From Streptosporangium subroseum (GTDB taxonomy: Bacteria; Actinomycetota; Actinomycetes; Streptosporangiales; Streptosporangiaceae): a stretch of DNA of 64,000 nt. The notes under the pieces are model-generated. The model ran no database searches, had not been told where the DNA came from, and saw nothing but the letters and a program-made list of their open reading frames with translations. A program made the translations under genes and the position numbers. Shown piece by piece: positions 16,837 to 25,502 of this stretch. Each line of letters opens with the position of its first letter. Position 1 is the stretch's first letter. The stretch is taken from NCBI RefSeq assembly GCF_900188345.1, contig NZ_FZOD01000057.1, positions 1 to 64,000 on the forward strand, written 5' to 3'.

Positions 16837-18552
16837 ATGAACGACACCGCCGCTCGTACGACGGGACGCGACAGGCCCCCGCGTACGGCTCACGCCTTCC
16901 GACGCCGGCTCGGTGCCGTACTCGCCGTCCTGCCGAGCGCCGTGGCTCTGCTGTTCGTCATGGGCCCCGGGGCCGGGGCGGACTCCACCGCCGGCGGCGA
17001 TGTGCACGTCGCCCAGACACTCGGCGACCGGGAGCTGACCGTCATCCTGCGCCGGGTCACCGGTGTGCCCGGACCTCTGCATGTGGACGTGATCACCCAC
17101 GCGGGCACGGCCGCCGGCCGCCTCACGCTGGGGGTGACTCCCACCGGGGTCTCCACGTCCGCGTCCGCCGCCTCGGCGTCGGGCACGACCGTCGACACCG
17201 CCGTGGTCACACTGGGCGGCCGGCCGGGGACCTTCTCCGCCGTGCTGGACGTCACCCGGGCCGGCCCGTGGGAGCTGTCGCTCGGCGACGAGCAGAGGAC
17301 CGCGACGATTCCCTTCGTCGTGCCGAAGCGGACCACCTCACCGGCGGAGACCGCGGTCTACATGGGTTTCGGCGGCGCCGGGGCGCTTGTCCTCGTCACC
17401 GTCCTGGTCGCCGTACGCGTGCGCCGCTTCTGGTGGACACTGGTGCCGGCCGGCGGGCTGGTCGCCTGCCTGACGGTGGCGGTCACCGGCGCGCTGCTGT
17501 CGTCCCGGTTGCCGCCGCCGCCGTCCCAGGGTGGCCAGGTCGACGCCACCATCGACGGCGTCGGCGACCCCTACGCCGACGCCGGTCAGCAGATCGGCGA
17601 CTACTCGCGCCCGCCCGCCACGCTGCTGCTGCGGTCCTCCACGGACCGCGCGGGCGAGGTGGCCGAACTGCGGCTGACCCTGTCCGACGCGTCCACCGGT
17701 CTGCCCGTGGACGATGTCGTGGTCCACGACGGGGCGCTGCTGCACCTGCTGGTCGTCGGTCCCTCGGGACAACTGCGGCACCTGCACCCCGTCAGGACCG
17801 GCGCCGGCGTATTCGAGGTCCCGTTGTCCCTGCCCGAGGAGGGCCATTACGCGGTCTCCGCCGAGTTCGCCCGCCGGGGTGGCGGCGTCCAGCAGCTCCG
17901 CTCCGCCACCGGCGTCGACGCGGTGCCCGGCTCCGGCGCCGCCGCGCGGACCACGTCCGACGACGCTCCTCCGCAAGCGGGGACCGGTACGCGGACCGTG
18001 GCCGGCGTCGACGTACGGCTGACCGCGTCGTCGCTGGTGGCGGGCAGGGCCGCCGTGCTCACCGCCCGCGTCGGAGAGACGGCGACCCTGCAGCCCTGGC
18101 TCGGCATGCTCGGGCACCTGATCGTCGTCGGCCCCGTCTCACCCACGGCGGCGGCGGGAACGGCGACGCAGGGCGCCCAGGTGTGGGCCCACTCCCACTC
18201 CATGGGCGCGGTGCCGGACGGCACCCACGACATGAGCGGCATGGAGGGCATGTCACACATGAAGGGGATGGAGGAGCACTCGTCGGCATCGTCCTCGTCC
18301 CTGGACATGGACTCGTCGGCATCGTCTGCGTTCTCATCCCCGGACCTGCACTCGATGAGCGGTCTGACCTCGGTCAACGGCGACAGCACCGCCGACGAGA
18401 CCGTCGCCGCCTATGGCCCCGACATCTCTTTCGTCTACACCTTCCCCGCCACTGGTCATTACCGGGTCTGGATCCAGGCCGAGCGCGACAACACCATCCT
18501 GACCGTCCCCTACCTGCTCCACGTCACCGGCGCCTCGGAGAGGACCTCATGA
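16837..18552 (+). CDS. Membrane-anchored multi-domain exported protein with Met/His-rich loop
   Basis: A 571-residue protein of no family I can name with certainty. Residues 1-48 are a signal peptide; 50-160 form a beta-rich domain ending PGTFSAVLDVTRAGPWELSL; two membrane helices follow (about 173-195 and 199-222). The rest, predicted outside, holds two further beta-rich regions ending LPEEGHYAVSAEF and FPATGHYRVWIQAE, a pattern like YtkA/FixH domains. Residues 452-481 contain five His and six Met (HDMSGMEGMSHMKGMEEHS), reminiscent of copper-binding proteins, then a Ser/Asp-rich stretch. It is the first gene of a four-gene operon, overlapping the next by 4 bp. A role in copper or other soft-metal handling outside the membrane is inferred. 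Confidence 0.75.
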   Translation: MNDTAARTTGRDRPPRTAHAFRRRLGAVLAVLPSAVALLFVMGPGAGADSTAGGDVHVAQTLGDRELTVILRRVTGVPGPLHVDVITHAGTAAGRLTLGVTPTGVSTSASAASASGTTVDTAVVTLGGRPGTFSAVLDVTRAGPWELSLGDEQRTATIPFVVPKRTTSPAETAVYMGFGGAGALVLVTVLVAVRVRRFWWTLVPAGGLVACLTVAVTGALLSSRLPPPPSQGGQVDATIDGVGDPYADAGQQIGDYSRPPATLLLRSSTDRAGEVAELRLTLSDASTGLPVDDVVVHDGALLHLLVVGPSGQLRHLHPVRTGAGVFEVPLSLPEEGHYAVSAEFARRGGGVQQLRSATGVDAVPGSGAAARTTSDDAPPQAGTGTRTVAGVDVRLTASSLVAGRAAVLTARVGETATLQPWLGMLGHLIVVGPVSPTAAAGTATQGAQVWAHSHSMGAVPDGTHDMSGMEGMSHMKGMEEHSSASSSSLDMDSSASSAFSSPDLHSMSGLTSVNGDSTADETVAAYGPDISFVYTFPATGHYRVWIQAERDNTILTVPYLLHVTGASERTS

Positions 18553-19025
18553 GCCGGCCCACGTCGCCGTCCGGTCGGCGGTCCCTGGTGGCCGCGGTGG
18601 TCCTGTCGGCGATCCTGCTCACCGCGCTGTCGGTTCGTGCCCTGTGGGCACCGTGGCGGGGAACGTCACCACCGGTGTCCGGCGACACCCCGCGGGGAGC
18701 GGCGACGCTCACGGGCGGCACCGCCCACGACGTGGTGACCCTGACGGTTTCCACGCCCGTCACCGGCACCACCGCGGTCAACGTGCGGCTCGTGCCGCGC
18801 GACGGCGCGGCAGCCGGCAGGTCGTCACCGGTCGTCACGGTCTCCGCCGTACTGCCCACCGCGGGCCACGCGGTTCCCGACTTCACCACCGCACCGGCCG
18901 CGGACAACCGCTACCACGTGGCCGGCCTCCCGCTGATGATGCCCGGCCGCTGGGAGTTCGTGGTCACCGTCGAGGGCGACGGCCGCCACGACCGGCTGGT
19001 CTTCCCGCTCACCATCCCCCGCTGA
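18549..19025 (+). CDS. Single-domain exported YtkA/FixH-like protein
   Basis: A 158-residue protein with one N-terminal membrane anchor (LVAAVVLSAILLTALSVRAL) and a beta-rich exterior domain. Its ending, YHVAGLPLMMPGRWEFVVTV, is the same kind of closing motif as in the preceding and later genes of this operon, and is typical of FixH/YtkA domains, where the Met-rich strand can bind metal. The start ATG overlaps the previous stop (ATGA). The same frame is open far upstream but is there a shadow of the 571-residue gene. Confidence 0.75.
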   Translation: MSRPTSPSGRRSLVAAVVLSAILLTALSVRALWAPWRGTSPPVSGDTPRGAATLTGGTAHDVVTLTVSTPVTGTTAVNVRLVPRDGAAAGRSSPVVTVSAVLPTAGHAVPDFTTAPAADNRYHVAGLPLMMPGRWEFVVTVEGDGRHDRLVFPLTIPR

Positions 19026-19056
19026 ACACGCCACACCCTTCGGAAAGGCATGCCCG

Positions 19057-20238
19057 ATGGAATCCGTTCCCGCGTCCACGCCGACCGGCCCAGGCCGGCC
19101 GTCCCCGCCCGGCCGGCCACCGCGGCCCCAGAGGGCCGGCGCGGCCGGCGCGTACGCCGTACTGGCCGGCGCCCTGATGTCGCTGATCGGCACGAGCTGG
19201 GACGTGCAGTGGCACGTCGACGTCGGTCCCGACACCTTCTTCACCCTTCCTCACCTGGTGCTGTACTCCGGCAGTGCCGTCGCCGGCATCGCCGCCCTAG
19301 TGATGGTGCTGCGCGCCACCTTCGCCCAGCGGGCCGGACGTCCCGCCGACCCCACCGTCGGCGGCAGTCCGGTCCGGGTTCTCGGCGGCACGTTCACCGC
19401 GCCCCTGGGGTATCTCGTCGCCGGAACCGGCGGCGCGCTGTTCCTGCTGTACGGCCTGCTGGACCTGTGGTGGCACTCCCTGTACGGATTCGACGCCGTG
19501 CTGAACTCCCCGCCGCACATCGCCCTGTTCGTCTCCATCAGCCTGACCATGCTCGGCGGCGTCATCGTCTTCTCCGCCGCCCGCGCACGGCGCTGGGGGC
19601 GGATCGGGCTTGTCCTGACCGTCCCCGTGCTGCTGACGTTCACCCCCATCACCTTCGGAGCCTTCAACGGGCTGGGCCTGCCCGTCGACCCCAAGTTCGC
19701 GGGCACCGTCTTCTTCGCCGTCTGCCTCGTCCTCATGAGCGCGATCACCCTGCGCCACCGGTGGGTGGCCCTGTCCGTCGCGGCCGTCCTCGGCGTCCTG
19801 CAGCTGTTTCTCTGGTGGTTCTCGCCATGGGCCGCGAAATTCTACGCGGACTACGTGGGACTGCCCCTGCGGGACAACCTCAGGGACGTCCCCCCTGAAC
19901 TCGCCGCCGGCATGCCGATGTTCATGCTCGCCGCGGCGCTGGTGATCGAGGCCCTGCTCCGGCTGGGGCGCGGACGCGGATGGTCGGCCCGCCGGCTGCC
20001 CCAGCTCACCGGTGCCGCCGGCGGCGTGGTGGTCGGCCTCTCCATGATCGTGCAGACGTCGATGCTCCGCGGAGGGGCGGGAGGAGGGCCGATGGGCCGG
20101 TCCGCCACGTCCGCGACCACGGTGCTGACCGACGCGATCCTCGGGCTGGCGTTCGGCGCCTTGGCCGGCTATCTCGCCGCCCGCTTCGCCGTCCTGCTGC
20201 GCCTCAACGCCCCCGCCGCCGATCAGGAAGGCCGCTGA
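19057..20238 (+). CDS. Polytopic membrane protein of unknown function
   Basis: A 393-residue protein with about ten predicted membrane helices after a Pro-rich cytoplasmic start. Distinctive polar residues sit at helix ends: TSWDVQWHVDVGPDTFFTLP and PHLVLYSG early, DLWWHSLYGFDAVLNSPPH later; these His, Asp and Trp residues could form a metal or substrate path. I recognise no family. GGAAAGG stands before the ATG. It lies between two exported YtkA-like proteins with gaps of 31 and 4 bp, so it is probably the membrane core of the same complex. Confidence 0.75.
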   Translation: MESVPASTPTGPGRPSPPGRPPRPQRAGAAGAYAVLAGALMSLIGTSWDVQWHVDVGPDTFFTLPHLVLYSGSAVAGIAALVMVLRATFAQRAGRPADPTVGGSPVRVLGGTFTAPLGYLVAGTGGALFLLYGLLDLWWHSLYGFDAVLNSPPHIALFVSISLTMLGGVIVFSAARARRWGRIGLVLTVPVLLTFTPITFGAFNGLGLPVDPKFAGTVFFAVCLVLMSAITLRHRWVALSVAAVLGVLQLFLWWFSPWAAKFYADYVGLPLRDNLRDVPPELAAGMPMFMLAAALVIEALLRLGRGRGWSARRLPQLTGAAGGVVVGLSMIVQTSMLRGGAGGGPMGRSATSATTVLTDAILGLAFGALAGYLAARFAVLLRLNAPAADQEGR

Positions 20239-20242
20239 CCCG

Positions 20243-20878
20243 ATGCACCTCCGAACGTCTCTTTCACGGCCGGCCCGCGCGACGCGCCGGCCGGTGAAGG
20301 GCCGCGCCCGCGCCCTGCTCCTCGCCCTGTGCGTCCTGGGCGCCGCGGCCCTGCTCTCGGCACCGTCGGCACAGGCGTACACGCCGGCCCGGCCCGAGCA
20401 GGCGTACGCACCGGTCAAGATCGTCCACACCGAGCAGGTGCAGGCCGGCCCGTACCACCTGACCCTGGGTTTCTCCACGTGGCCGCTGCGGGCCATGCAG
20501 TCGCTGGACTTCACCTTCGCCCCGGACGGCGGGCTGACCGGCAAATCCGGCACCTTCAGCATGACCAGACCCGGTGCGAAGGCGGGAATGCGCGGAGTGA
20601 GACCGCTCTCCCGCCACCCGCGCAAACGGTCCGTCTGGGGCCTGGACATCCTGTCGCTGCCCACGGCCGGGCAGTGGGCCTTCACCTTCACCGTCAACGG
20701 TCCTCAGGGGCAGGGAACGGGCACTCTCGGCAACCTCACCGTCCTCGACCAGCCCGGCCCTCCACTGGCGCTGAGCTGGACTCTGTGCGCCCTGCCCGTC
20801 CTCGGGCTGATCGCCTTCCTGATCGTCGCCTGGCGACGTCACCGGCCTTCTCGCCACCTCGCGGTGGCGGGCGTCTGA
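20243..20878 (+). CDS. Exported membrane-anchored beta-sandwich protein
   Basis: A 211-residue protein with a cleavable signal (LLLALCVLGAAALLSAPSAQ), a beta-rich exterior domain and a C-terminal membrane helix (TLCALPVLGLIAFLIVAW) followed by a basic tail. The segment LDILSLPTAGQWAFTFTVNG again carries the (G)xW-x-F-x-V ending seen in its operon partners. It starts 4 bp after the polytopic protein. Probably the last subunit of the four-gene system. Function unknown. Confidence 0.75.
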   Translation: MHLRTSLSRPARATRRPVKGRARALLLALCVLGAAALLSAPSAQAYTPARPEQAYAPVKIVHTEQVQAGPYHLTLGFSTWPLRAMQSLDFTFAPDGGLTGKSGTFSMTRPGAKAGMRGVRPLSRHPRKRSVWGLDILSLPTAGQWAFTFTVNGPQGQGTGTLGNLTVLDQPGPPLALSWTLCALPVLGLIAFLIVAWRRHRPSRHLAVAGV

Positions 20879-20879
20879 G

Positions 20880-20901
20880 ACCTCGGGCGGGCCGCCGAGG
20901 T
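20880..20901. terminator. Hairpin between convergent operon ends
   Basis: ACCTCGG (20880-20886) pairs with CCGAGGT (20895-20901). It fills most of the 35-bp gap between the four-gene operon and the convergent SulP gene, so it may end both transcripts. No T-tract is visible. Confidence 0.5.
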
Positions 20902-20913
20902 AGGGCCGCGCGG

Positions 20914-22635
20914 TCACGGCGCCGTTTCCGGGGGCGGGGGGTGTGGCGTGCGCCACCGCTCGTAGGCGGCGAGGGCGGTGGGAAGGGTGGGGAAGATGCG
21001 CTCCTCGCCGATGGACGCGGCCAGGCCGGACGTCTCCAGGAAGACCATGAGGTCCTGTTTGACCCGGGCGAGGGCGAAGACGACGTCCCGGCGTTCCAGC
21101 TCGCGGCGCAGTGCCTCGACGGCGTCCAGGCCGGTGATGTCGACCTCGACGATGGCCTCGGTGTTCAGGACGAACCAGGCGACGGGGCCCCGGTGCTGGT
21201 CGACGGCGGCCAGGGCGCGGCGGCGGAAGTCCTCGGCGTTGGCGAAGAACAGCGGCGAGTCGTAGCGGTAGACGACCAGCCCCGGCACGGTGCGCGCCTG
21301 AGGGTAGTCGTCGACGTCGTGCATCCCGGCCAGCCCGGGAACCAGGCCCAGGATCGCGTCGTGGGGTCTGGCCACCCGGACCAGCATCTCGGCGACCGAG
21401 AGGGCGACCGCGGCCAGCACGCCGTACAGGATGTCGAAGACGAGCACACCGGCGAGCGCGCCGAGCGCGAGCAGGAGTTCGCTGCGCCGGAACGCCGCCA
21501 GGCGCCGGAACTCGGCGACGTCGATCAGCCGGAGGGCGGCGTAGACCACGATGGCGCCGAGAGCCGCGGCGGGGAAGGTCGCCAGCAACGGCCCCGCGAA
21601 GAGCAGAACCACGACCACCGACGCCAGCGCGACGAGGGAGAACAGCTGGGTGCGGCTGCCGGCGGCGTCACCGAGGGCGGTGCGGCTGCCGCTGCTGCTG
21701 ACGGGGAAACCGCGCAGCAGGCCCGCGCCGAGGTTGGCCGCTCCGAGGGCCAGCAGTTCCTGATTGGCGTCGATCTCGTAGTCGCGGCGGGCGGCGAAAG
21801 CGCGCGTGGTGAGGATGTTGTCGGTGTAGCCCACCAGCAGCAGGCCGACGGCGGGCAGCAGCAGGGACGCGAGATCGCCGGTGGCCGGGAGCGACGGAGC
21901 GGGAAGCCCCGAGGGGACCGTGCCCACGACCCGGATGCCGTACCGCTCCAATCCGAACACGGCCACGGCGGCGGTCGCCAGCAGGACGGCGAGCAGCGGC
22001 GCGGGCGCTCTGGGCAGGCGCCACTGCAGGACGAGCAGGAACGCGAGCATCGCGGTGGCCAGCAGCGACGTCGCGAGGTGGACATGGGGCATGCCCCTGA
22101 GGAAGGAGGTCAGCTGCGACAGGAAGCTCTCCCCGCTCACCGGCACCGCGGTGAGCTTGCCCAGCTGCCCCACGATCATGATCAGGGCCACCCCGGCCAT
22201 GTAGCCGACCAGAATCGGTTTGGACAGCAGGTCGGCGACGAATCCGAGTCGCAGCACCCAGCAGATCAGGCACAGCAGCCCGACGAGGACCGCCAGCGCG
22301 GCCGCCAGATGCGCGTACCGGGCCGGATCACCGGCGGCGATCGGCCCCACGATGACGGCGGTCATCAGCGCGGTCGTCGACTCAGGACCGATCGACAGCT
22401 GCCGGGACGACCCGAGCAGCGCGTACAGCGCCAGCGGAGCCAGGATCGCCCACAGCCCCACCACGGGAGGCAGCCCCGCGACGGTGGCGTAGGCCATGAC
22501 CTGGGGGACCAGGTAAGCCGCCACCGTGATCCCGGCAAGCAGGTCACCGCGTAGCCAGCCGCGCTCATAGCGGGCCAGGACGGCGGCCCCGGGCAGCAGG
22601 CGCCAGATGAGGCGGTTCGCGCGCGGCTTCGCCAT
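20914..22635 (-). CDS. SulP family anion permease with STAS domain
   Basis: A 573-residue membrane transporter of the SulP/SLC26 family, predicted to import sulfate, bicarbonate or another anion. The N-terminal signature (GDLLAGITVAAYLVPQVMAY) and LGSSRQLSIGPESTTALMTA are typical. About 10-12 hydrophobic segments precede a C-terminal STAS domain (LVVYRYDSPLFFANAEDFRR, then NTEAIVEVDITGLDAVEAL). The frame is open to 22716, but GGAAGG stands 6 nt before the ATG at 22635, which is chosen. It is next to the DosS-like kinase but divergent from it. Substrate unknown. Confidence 0.9.
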   Translation of the reverse strand: MAKPRANRLIWRLLPGAAVLARYERGWLRGDLLAGITVAAYLVPQVMAYATVAGLPPVVGLWAILAPLALYALLGSSRQLSIGPESTTALMTAVIVGPIAAGDPARYAHLAAALAVLVGLLCLICWVLRLGFVADLLSKPILVGYMAGVALIMIVGQLGKLTAVPVSGESFLSQLTSFLRGMPHVHLATSLLATAMLAFLLVLQWRLPRAPAPLLAVLLATAAVAVFGLERYGIRVVGTVPSGLPAPSLPATGDLASLLLPAVGLLLVGYTDNILTTRAFAARRDYEIDANQELLALGAANLGAGLLRGFPVSSSGSRTALGDAAGSRTQLFSLVALASVVVVLLFAGPLLATFPAAALGAIVVYAALRLIDVAEFRRLAAFRRSELLLALGALAGVLVFDILYGVLAAVALSVAEMLVRVARPHDAILGLVPGLAGMHDVDDYPQARTVPGLVVYRYDSPLFFANAEDFRRRALAAVDQHRGPVAWFVLNTEAIVEVDITGLDAVEALRRELERRDVVFALARVKQDLMVFLETSGLAASIGEERIFPTLPTALAAYERWRTPHPPPPETAP

Positions 22636-22848
22636 GATCATCCTTCCACCTCGTGGTACAGGCGTGAGGTGTTTCCCGTCTCGACCGGGAAGCTGCCCCA
22701 TCGGCGGCGGCACCATGTCAATAGATCATGACAGGAGAGGGCCGTCGAATCATGGCTGGTGGGGCCGTACCTCGCTGGTCAGGCGCCTGCCGATCCTGAA
22801 GTGAACGACAACCGGACATCCCGAGGAGCCCGAAGCGAACCGAAGCCA

Positions 22849-22895
22849 GGACGCGTGAGCGCCCGCCCCGGACCAGGGTGGGCGTTCACGCGTCC
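22849..22895 (+). promoter_or_regulatory. Long hairpin just before the DosS-like kinase start
   Basis: GGACGCGTGAGCGCCC and GGGCGTTCACGCGTCC form a near-perfect stem of about 19 bp including wobble pairs, ending 19 nt before the kinase start codon. It could act on RNA as an attenuator or fold over the translation start, or be a dyad protein-binding site. No T-tract follows. Confidence 0.6.
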
Positions 22896-22914
22896 GGGTG
22901 ACAGACTTGGAACC

Positions 22915-24627
22915 ATGGCGAAGATCGCGTCACGGACCCTGATTCCGCACATGCGGCTGGACGAGCTGCTGGCGGAGTTGCAGGGCCGGCTGGAGGCGGT
23001 GCTGGCCACCCGCGACCGGGTGCACGCACTGCTGGACGCGGTGGTCGCCGTAGGCAGCGATCTCGACCTGGAGACCATGCTGCGCCGGATCGTGGAGACC
23101 GCCATCACCTTGGTCGACGCCACCTACGGCGCCCTGGGCGTGGCCGGGGAGCAGAGCACGCTGCTCCAGTTCATCCCGGTGGGGCTGAGCGAGGAGGAGA
23201 TCGCCAAGATCGAGCACTGGCCGCACGGGCTCGGACTGCTGGGCCTGCTGATCAAGCAGCCGCAGTCGCTGCGGCTGGCTCACATCGGCGATCACCCCGA
23301 GTCCTATGGTTTTCCGCCCGGTCACCCGCCCATGGGCTCGTTCCTGGGGGTGCCGGTCCGGGTCCGCGATGAGGTGTTCGGCAACCTCTACCTCACGGAG
23401 AAACGCGGCGGCGGGGAGTTCGACGAAGAGGACGAGGCGATCGTCACCGCGCTGGCCACCGCGGCCGGTGTCGCCATCGAGAACGCCCGGCTGTACGAGG
23501 AGACGCGCCGCCGGGAGATGTGGTTGCAGGCCTCGGCGGAGGTCACCACCAGCCTGCTGTCGGGAGCCGAGCCGCACCAGGTGCTCACCCTGATAGCGCG
23601 GCGGGCGCGGGAGATGGTCGGGGCCGACATCGTGGCGGTGCTGCTGCCCGATGACAGCGGGCAGGTCCTGCAGGCGTTGATCGCCGATGGGGAGGCCTCA
23701 GACCAGGTGGCTCATGCCGAGGCGTCGATCGCCGACTCCCTGGCCGGCCGCGCCTTCACCAGCGGCGAACCGCTCATGATCACCGACCCGGCCGAGACCG
23801 ACATTCCCATCGTGATCGCCGAATATGTCTCGCTCGGCCCGGTGGCCGCCGTACCGATCGGCGCGTCGGGGGGCGTACGCGGGGTGCTGTCGCTGGGCAA
23901 GCGCTCGGGCCGTATCCCGTTCAACCAGGCGGACCTTCGCACCCTGCACTCTTTCGCCGGTCAGGCCGCGATCGCCCTGGAGCTGGCCGAGAGCCGGATG
24001 GACGCCGAGCGGCTGAGCCTGCTGGAAGATCGCGACCGGATCGCCAAGGATCTGCACGACGTGGTGATCCAGCGGCTGTTCGCGGTGGCCATGACGCTGA
24101 TGAGCACCGTGCGGCTGATCGAGCGGCCGGAGGCCTCCGCGCGGGTACAGAACTCCATCGACGAGCTGGACGGCACCATCCGGCAGATCCGCTCGACGAT
24201 CTTCGCCCTGCAGGTTTCCCCCCGGGACGGCGAGGCGAGCCTGCGCGCGCAGATCGTGGCCCTGGTGGAGGGGGCACGCGGCCATCTGGGTTTCATGCCG
24301 GGTCTGACCATGGAGGGCCGGCTGGACAGCGACGTGCCGCCGCGGATCGCCGAGCACCTGCCGGCCGTGCTGCGCGAGGCGCTGTCCAACGTGGTGCGTC
24401 ACGCCAAGGCCTCCAAGGCCGAGATCTCGGTGGAGGCCGGTCAAGAGCGGCTCATCCTCACCGTGGCCGACAACGGCGTCGGGCTGCTCGCCGGCAGCGG
24501 GCGCAGCGGACTGCGCAATCTCCAGGAACGGGCCGAACGGCTGGGAGGTTCCTTCGAGATCGGTTCCCCGCCGGAGGGCGGCACCCGGCTGGTGTGGAGC
24601 GTCCCGCTCGGTGAGGACAGGTCGTAA
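22915..24627 (+). CDS. GAF-domain sensor histidine kinase, DosS/DevS-like
   Basis: A 570-residue soluble sensor with the mycobacterial DosS/DosT order: GAF domain A (about 55-195), GAF domain B (about 210-360), HisKA_3 with phosphoacceptor H381 (AKDLHDVVIQRLFAVAMTL) and an ATPase domain (EALSNVVRHAKASKAEISVE, VADNGVGL). GAF-A carries GLLIKQPQSLRLAHIGDHPE and GFPPGHPPMGSFLGVPVRVR, closely like the heme-binding GAF-A of DosS, so it probably senses O2, NO or CO. Which His holds heme cannot be fixed by eye. The ATG at 22915 is preferred; a longer frame has no support. The DosR-like gene is nearby, convergent. Confidence 0.9.
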   Translation: MAKIASRTLIPHMRLDELLAELQGRLEAVLATRDRVHALLDAVVAVGSDLDLETMLRRIVETAITLVDATYGALGVAGEQSTLLQFIPVGLSEEEIAKIEHWPHGLGLLGLLIKQPQSLRLAHIGDHPESYGFPPGHPPMGSFLGVPVRVRDEVFGNLYLTEKRGGGEFDEEDEAIVTALATAAGVAIENARLYEETRRREMWLQASAEVTTSLLSGAEPHQVLTLIARRAREMVGADIVAVLLPDDSGQVLQALIADGEASDQVAHAEASIADSLAGRAFTSGEPLMITDPAETDIPIVIAEYVSLGPVAAVPIGASGGVRGVLSLGKRSGRIPFNQADLRTLHSFAGQAAIALELAESRMDAERLSLLEDRDRIAKDLHDVVIQRLFAVAMTLMSTVRLIERPEASARVQNSIDELDGTIRQIRSTIFALQVSPRDGEASLRAQIVALVEGARGHLGFMPGLTMEGRLDSDVPPRIAEHLPAVLREALSNVVRHAKASKAEISVEAGQERLILTVADNGVGLLAGSGRSGLRNLQERAERLGGSFEIGSPPEGGTRLVWSVPLGEDRS

Positions 24628-24748
24628 GTGATCAGCGGAATCCGCGGCAGGCTCCTGGCAAGGGTTGCCGCACCGGCGTGACGGGTGATCCGAGCACGCC
24701 GCAGCCGGTAGATCCTGCTGAGCGCCGCCACAGGAACGAGGTTCCCTT

Positions 24749-25390
24749 TTACCGCGGGCGGTCGCCCTTCAGGCGTGCGGCCAGGGCCGCGACCTGGGTG
24801 CGGCGCTGCATGCTGAGTTTGGACAGCAGGTTGGACACGTAGTTTTTGACGGTTTTCTCGGCGAGATACATCCGTTCGCCGATCTGCCGGTTGGTCAGGC
24901 CCTCGCCGATCAACTCCAGGATCCGCCGTTCCTGCTCCGACAGTGCGCTCAAGGGATCCTTGCGGGCGGCCTGCTCGCGGAGCCGCGCCAGCATGGCCGT
25001 GGTGGTCTGCGGGTCCAGCAGCGACTGGCCGCCGGCCACCGTTCGTACCGCGCCGACCAGGTCCGAGCCGTGGATCTGCTTGAGCACGTACCCGGCCGCG
25101 CCCGCCATCACCGCGTTGAACAGGGCGTCGTCGTCGGCGAAGGAGGTCAGCATCAGGCAGGCCAGCTCCGGCATCCTGGAGCGGACCTCCCGGCACACGT
25201 CCACTCCGTTGCCGTCGGGCAGGCGTACGTCCAGAACCGCGACGTCCGGCCTGAGCGCCGGGATGCGCGCGATGGCCGACTCCGCGGTCCCCGCCTCGCC
25301 GATCACCTCGATGTCGCCCTCGGACTCCAGTAGCGCGGCCACGCCACGGCGCACCACCTCATGGTCATCGACCAGGAACACACGAATCAT
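24749..25390 (-). CDS. DosR/DevR-like response regulator
   Basis: A 213-residue NarL-type regulator with D8/D9 and phosphoacceptor D54 (VAVLDVRLPDGNGVDVC) and a LuxR helix-turn-helix. The recognition region TNRQIGERMYLAEKTVKNYV is almost the same as in mycobacterial DosR, whose Lys and Asn here contact GGGAC half-sites, so similar boxes should be bound. One such box lies 36 bp before the start, suggesting autoregulation. The start at 25390 gives the usual DosR length; no strong ribosome site is seen. Its partner is presumably the GAF kinase, which ends about 120 bp away. Confidence 0.92.
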   Translation of the reverse strand: MIRVFLVDDHEVVRRGVAALLESEGDIEVIGEAGTAESAIARIPALRPDVAVLDVRLPDGNGVDVCREVRSRMPELACLMLTSFADDDALFNAVMAGAAGYVLKQIHGSDLVGAVRTVAGGQSLLDPQTTTAMLARLREQAARKDPLSALSEQERRILELIGEGLTNRQIGERMYLAEKTVKNYVSNLLSKLSMQRRTQVAALAARLKGDRPR

Positions 25391-25423
25391 GTCTTGAACG
25401 CTAACGTTCCCGTGACTCCGCAG

Positions 25424-25443
25424 GTAGGGACCAAGGTCCTCGG
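25424..25443. promoter_or_regulatory. DosR-type box upstream of the DosR-like gene
   Basis: The sequence AGGGACCAAGGTCCT at 25426-25440 is a near-perfect palindrome of GGGACC half-sites, close to the DosR consensus GGGACTNNNGTCCC. It lies in the 112-bp gap upstream of the regulator gene and downstream of the HTH-PNPOx gene. Confidence 0.65.
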
Positions 25444-25502
25444 ACCCAGCCCTCGCCGGGGCGTCGTCCGGCCGATGACCTGGTCTTCCTCGGCAGTCCT
25501 GA

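Noticed and set aside
20329..22554. Long open frame on the plus strand (741 codons)
   Set aside because: Mostly antisense to the SulP gene; no motifs, strongly biased composition.
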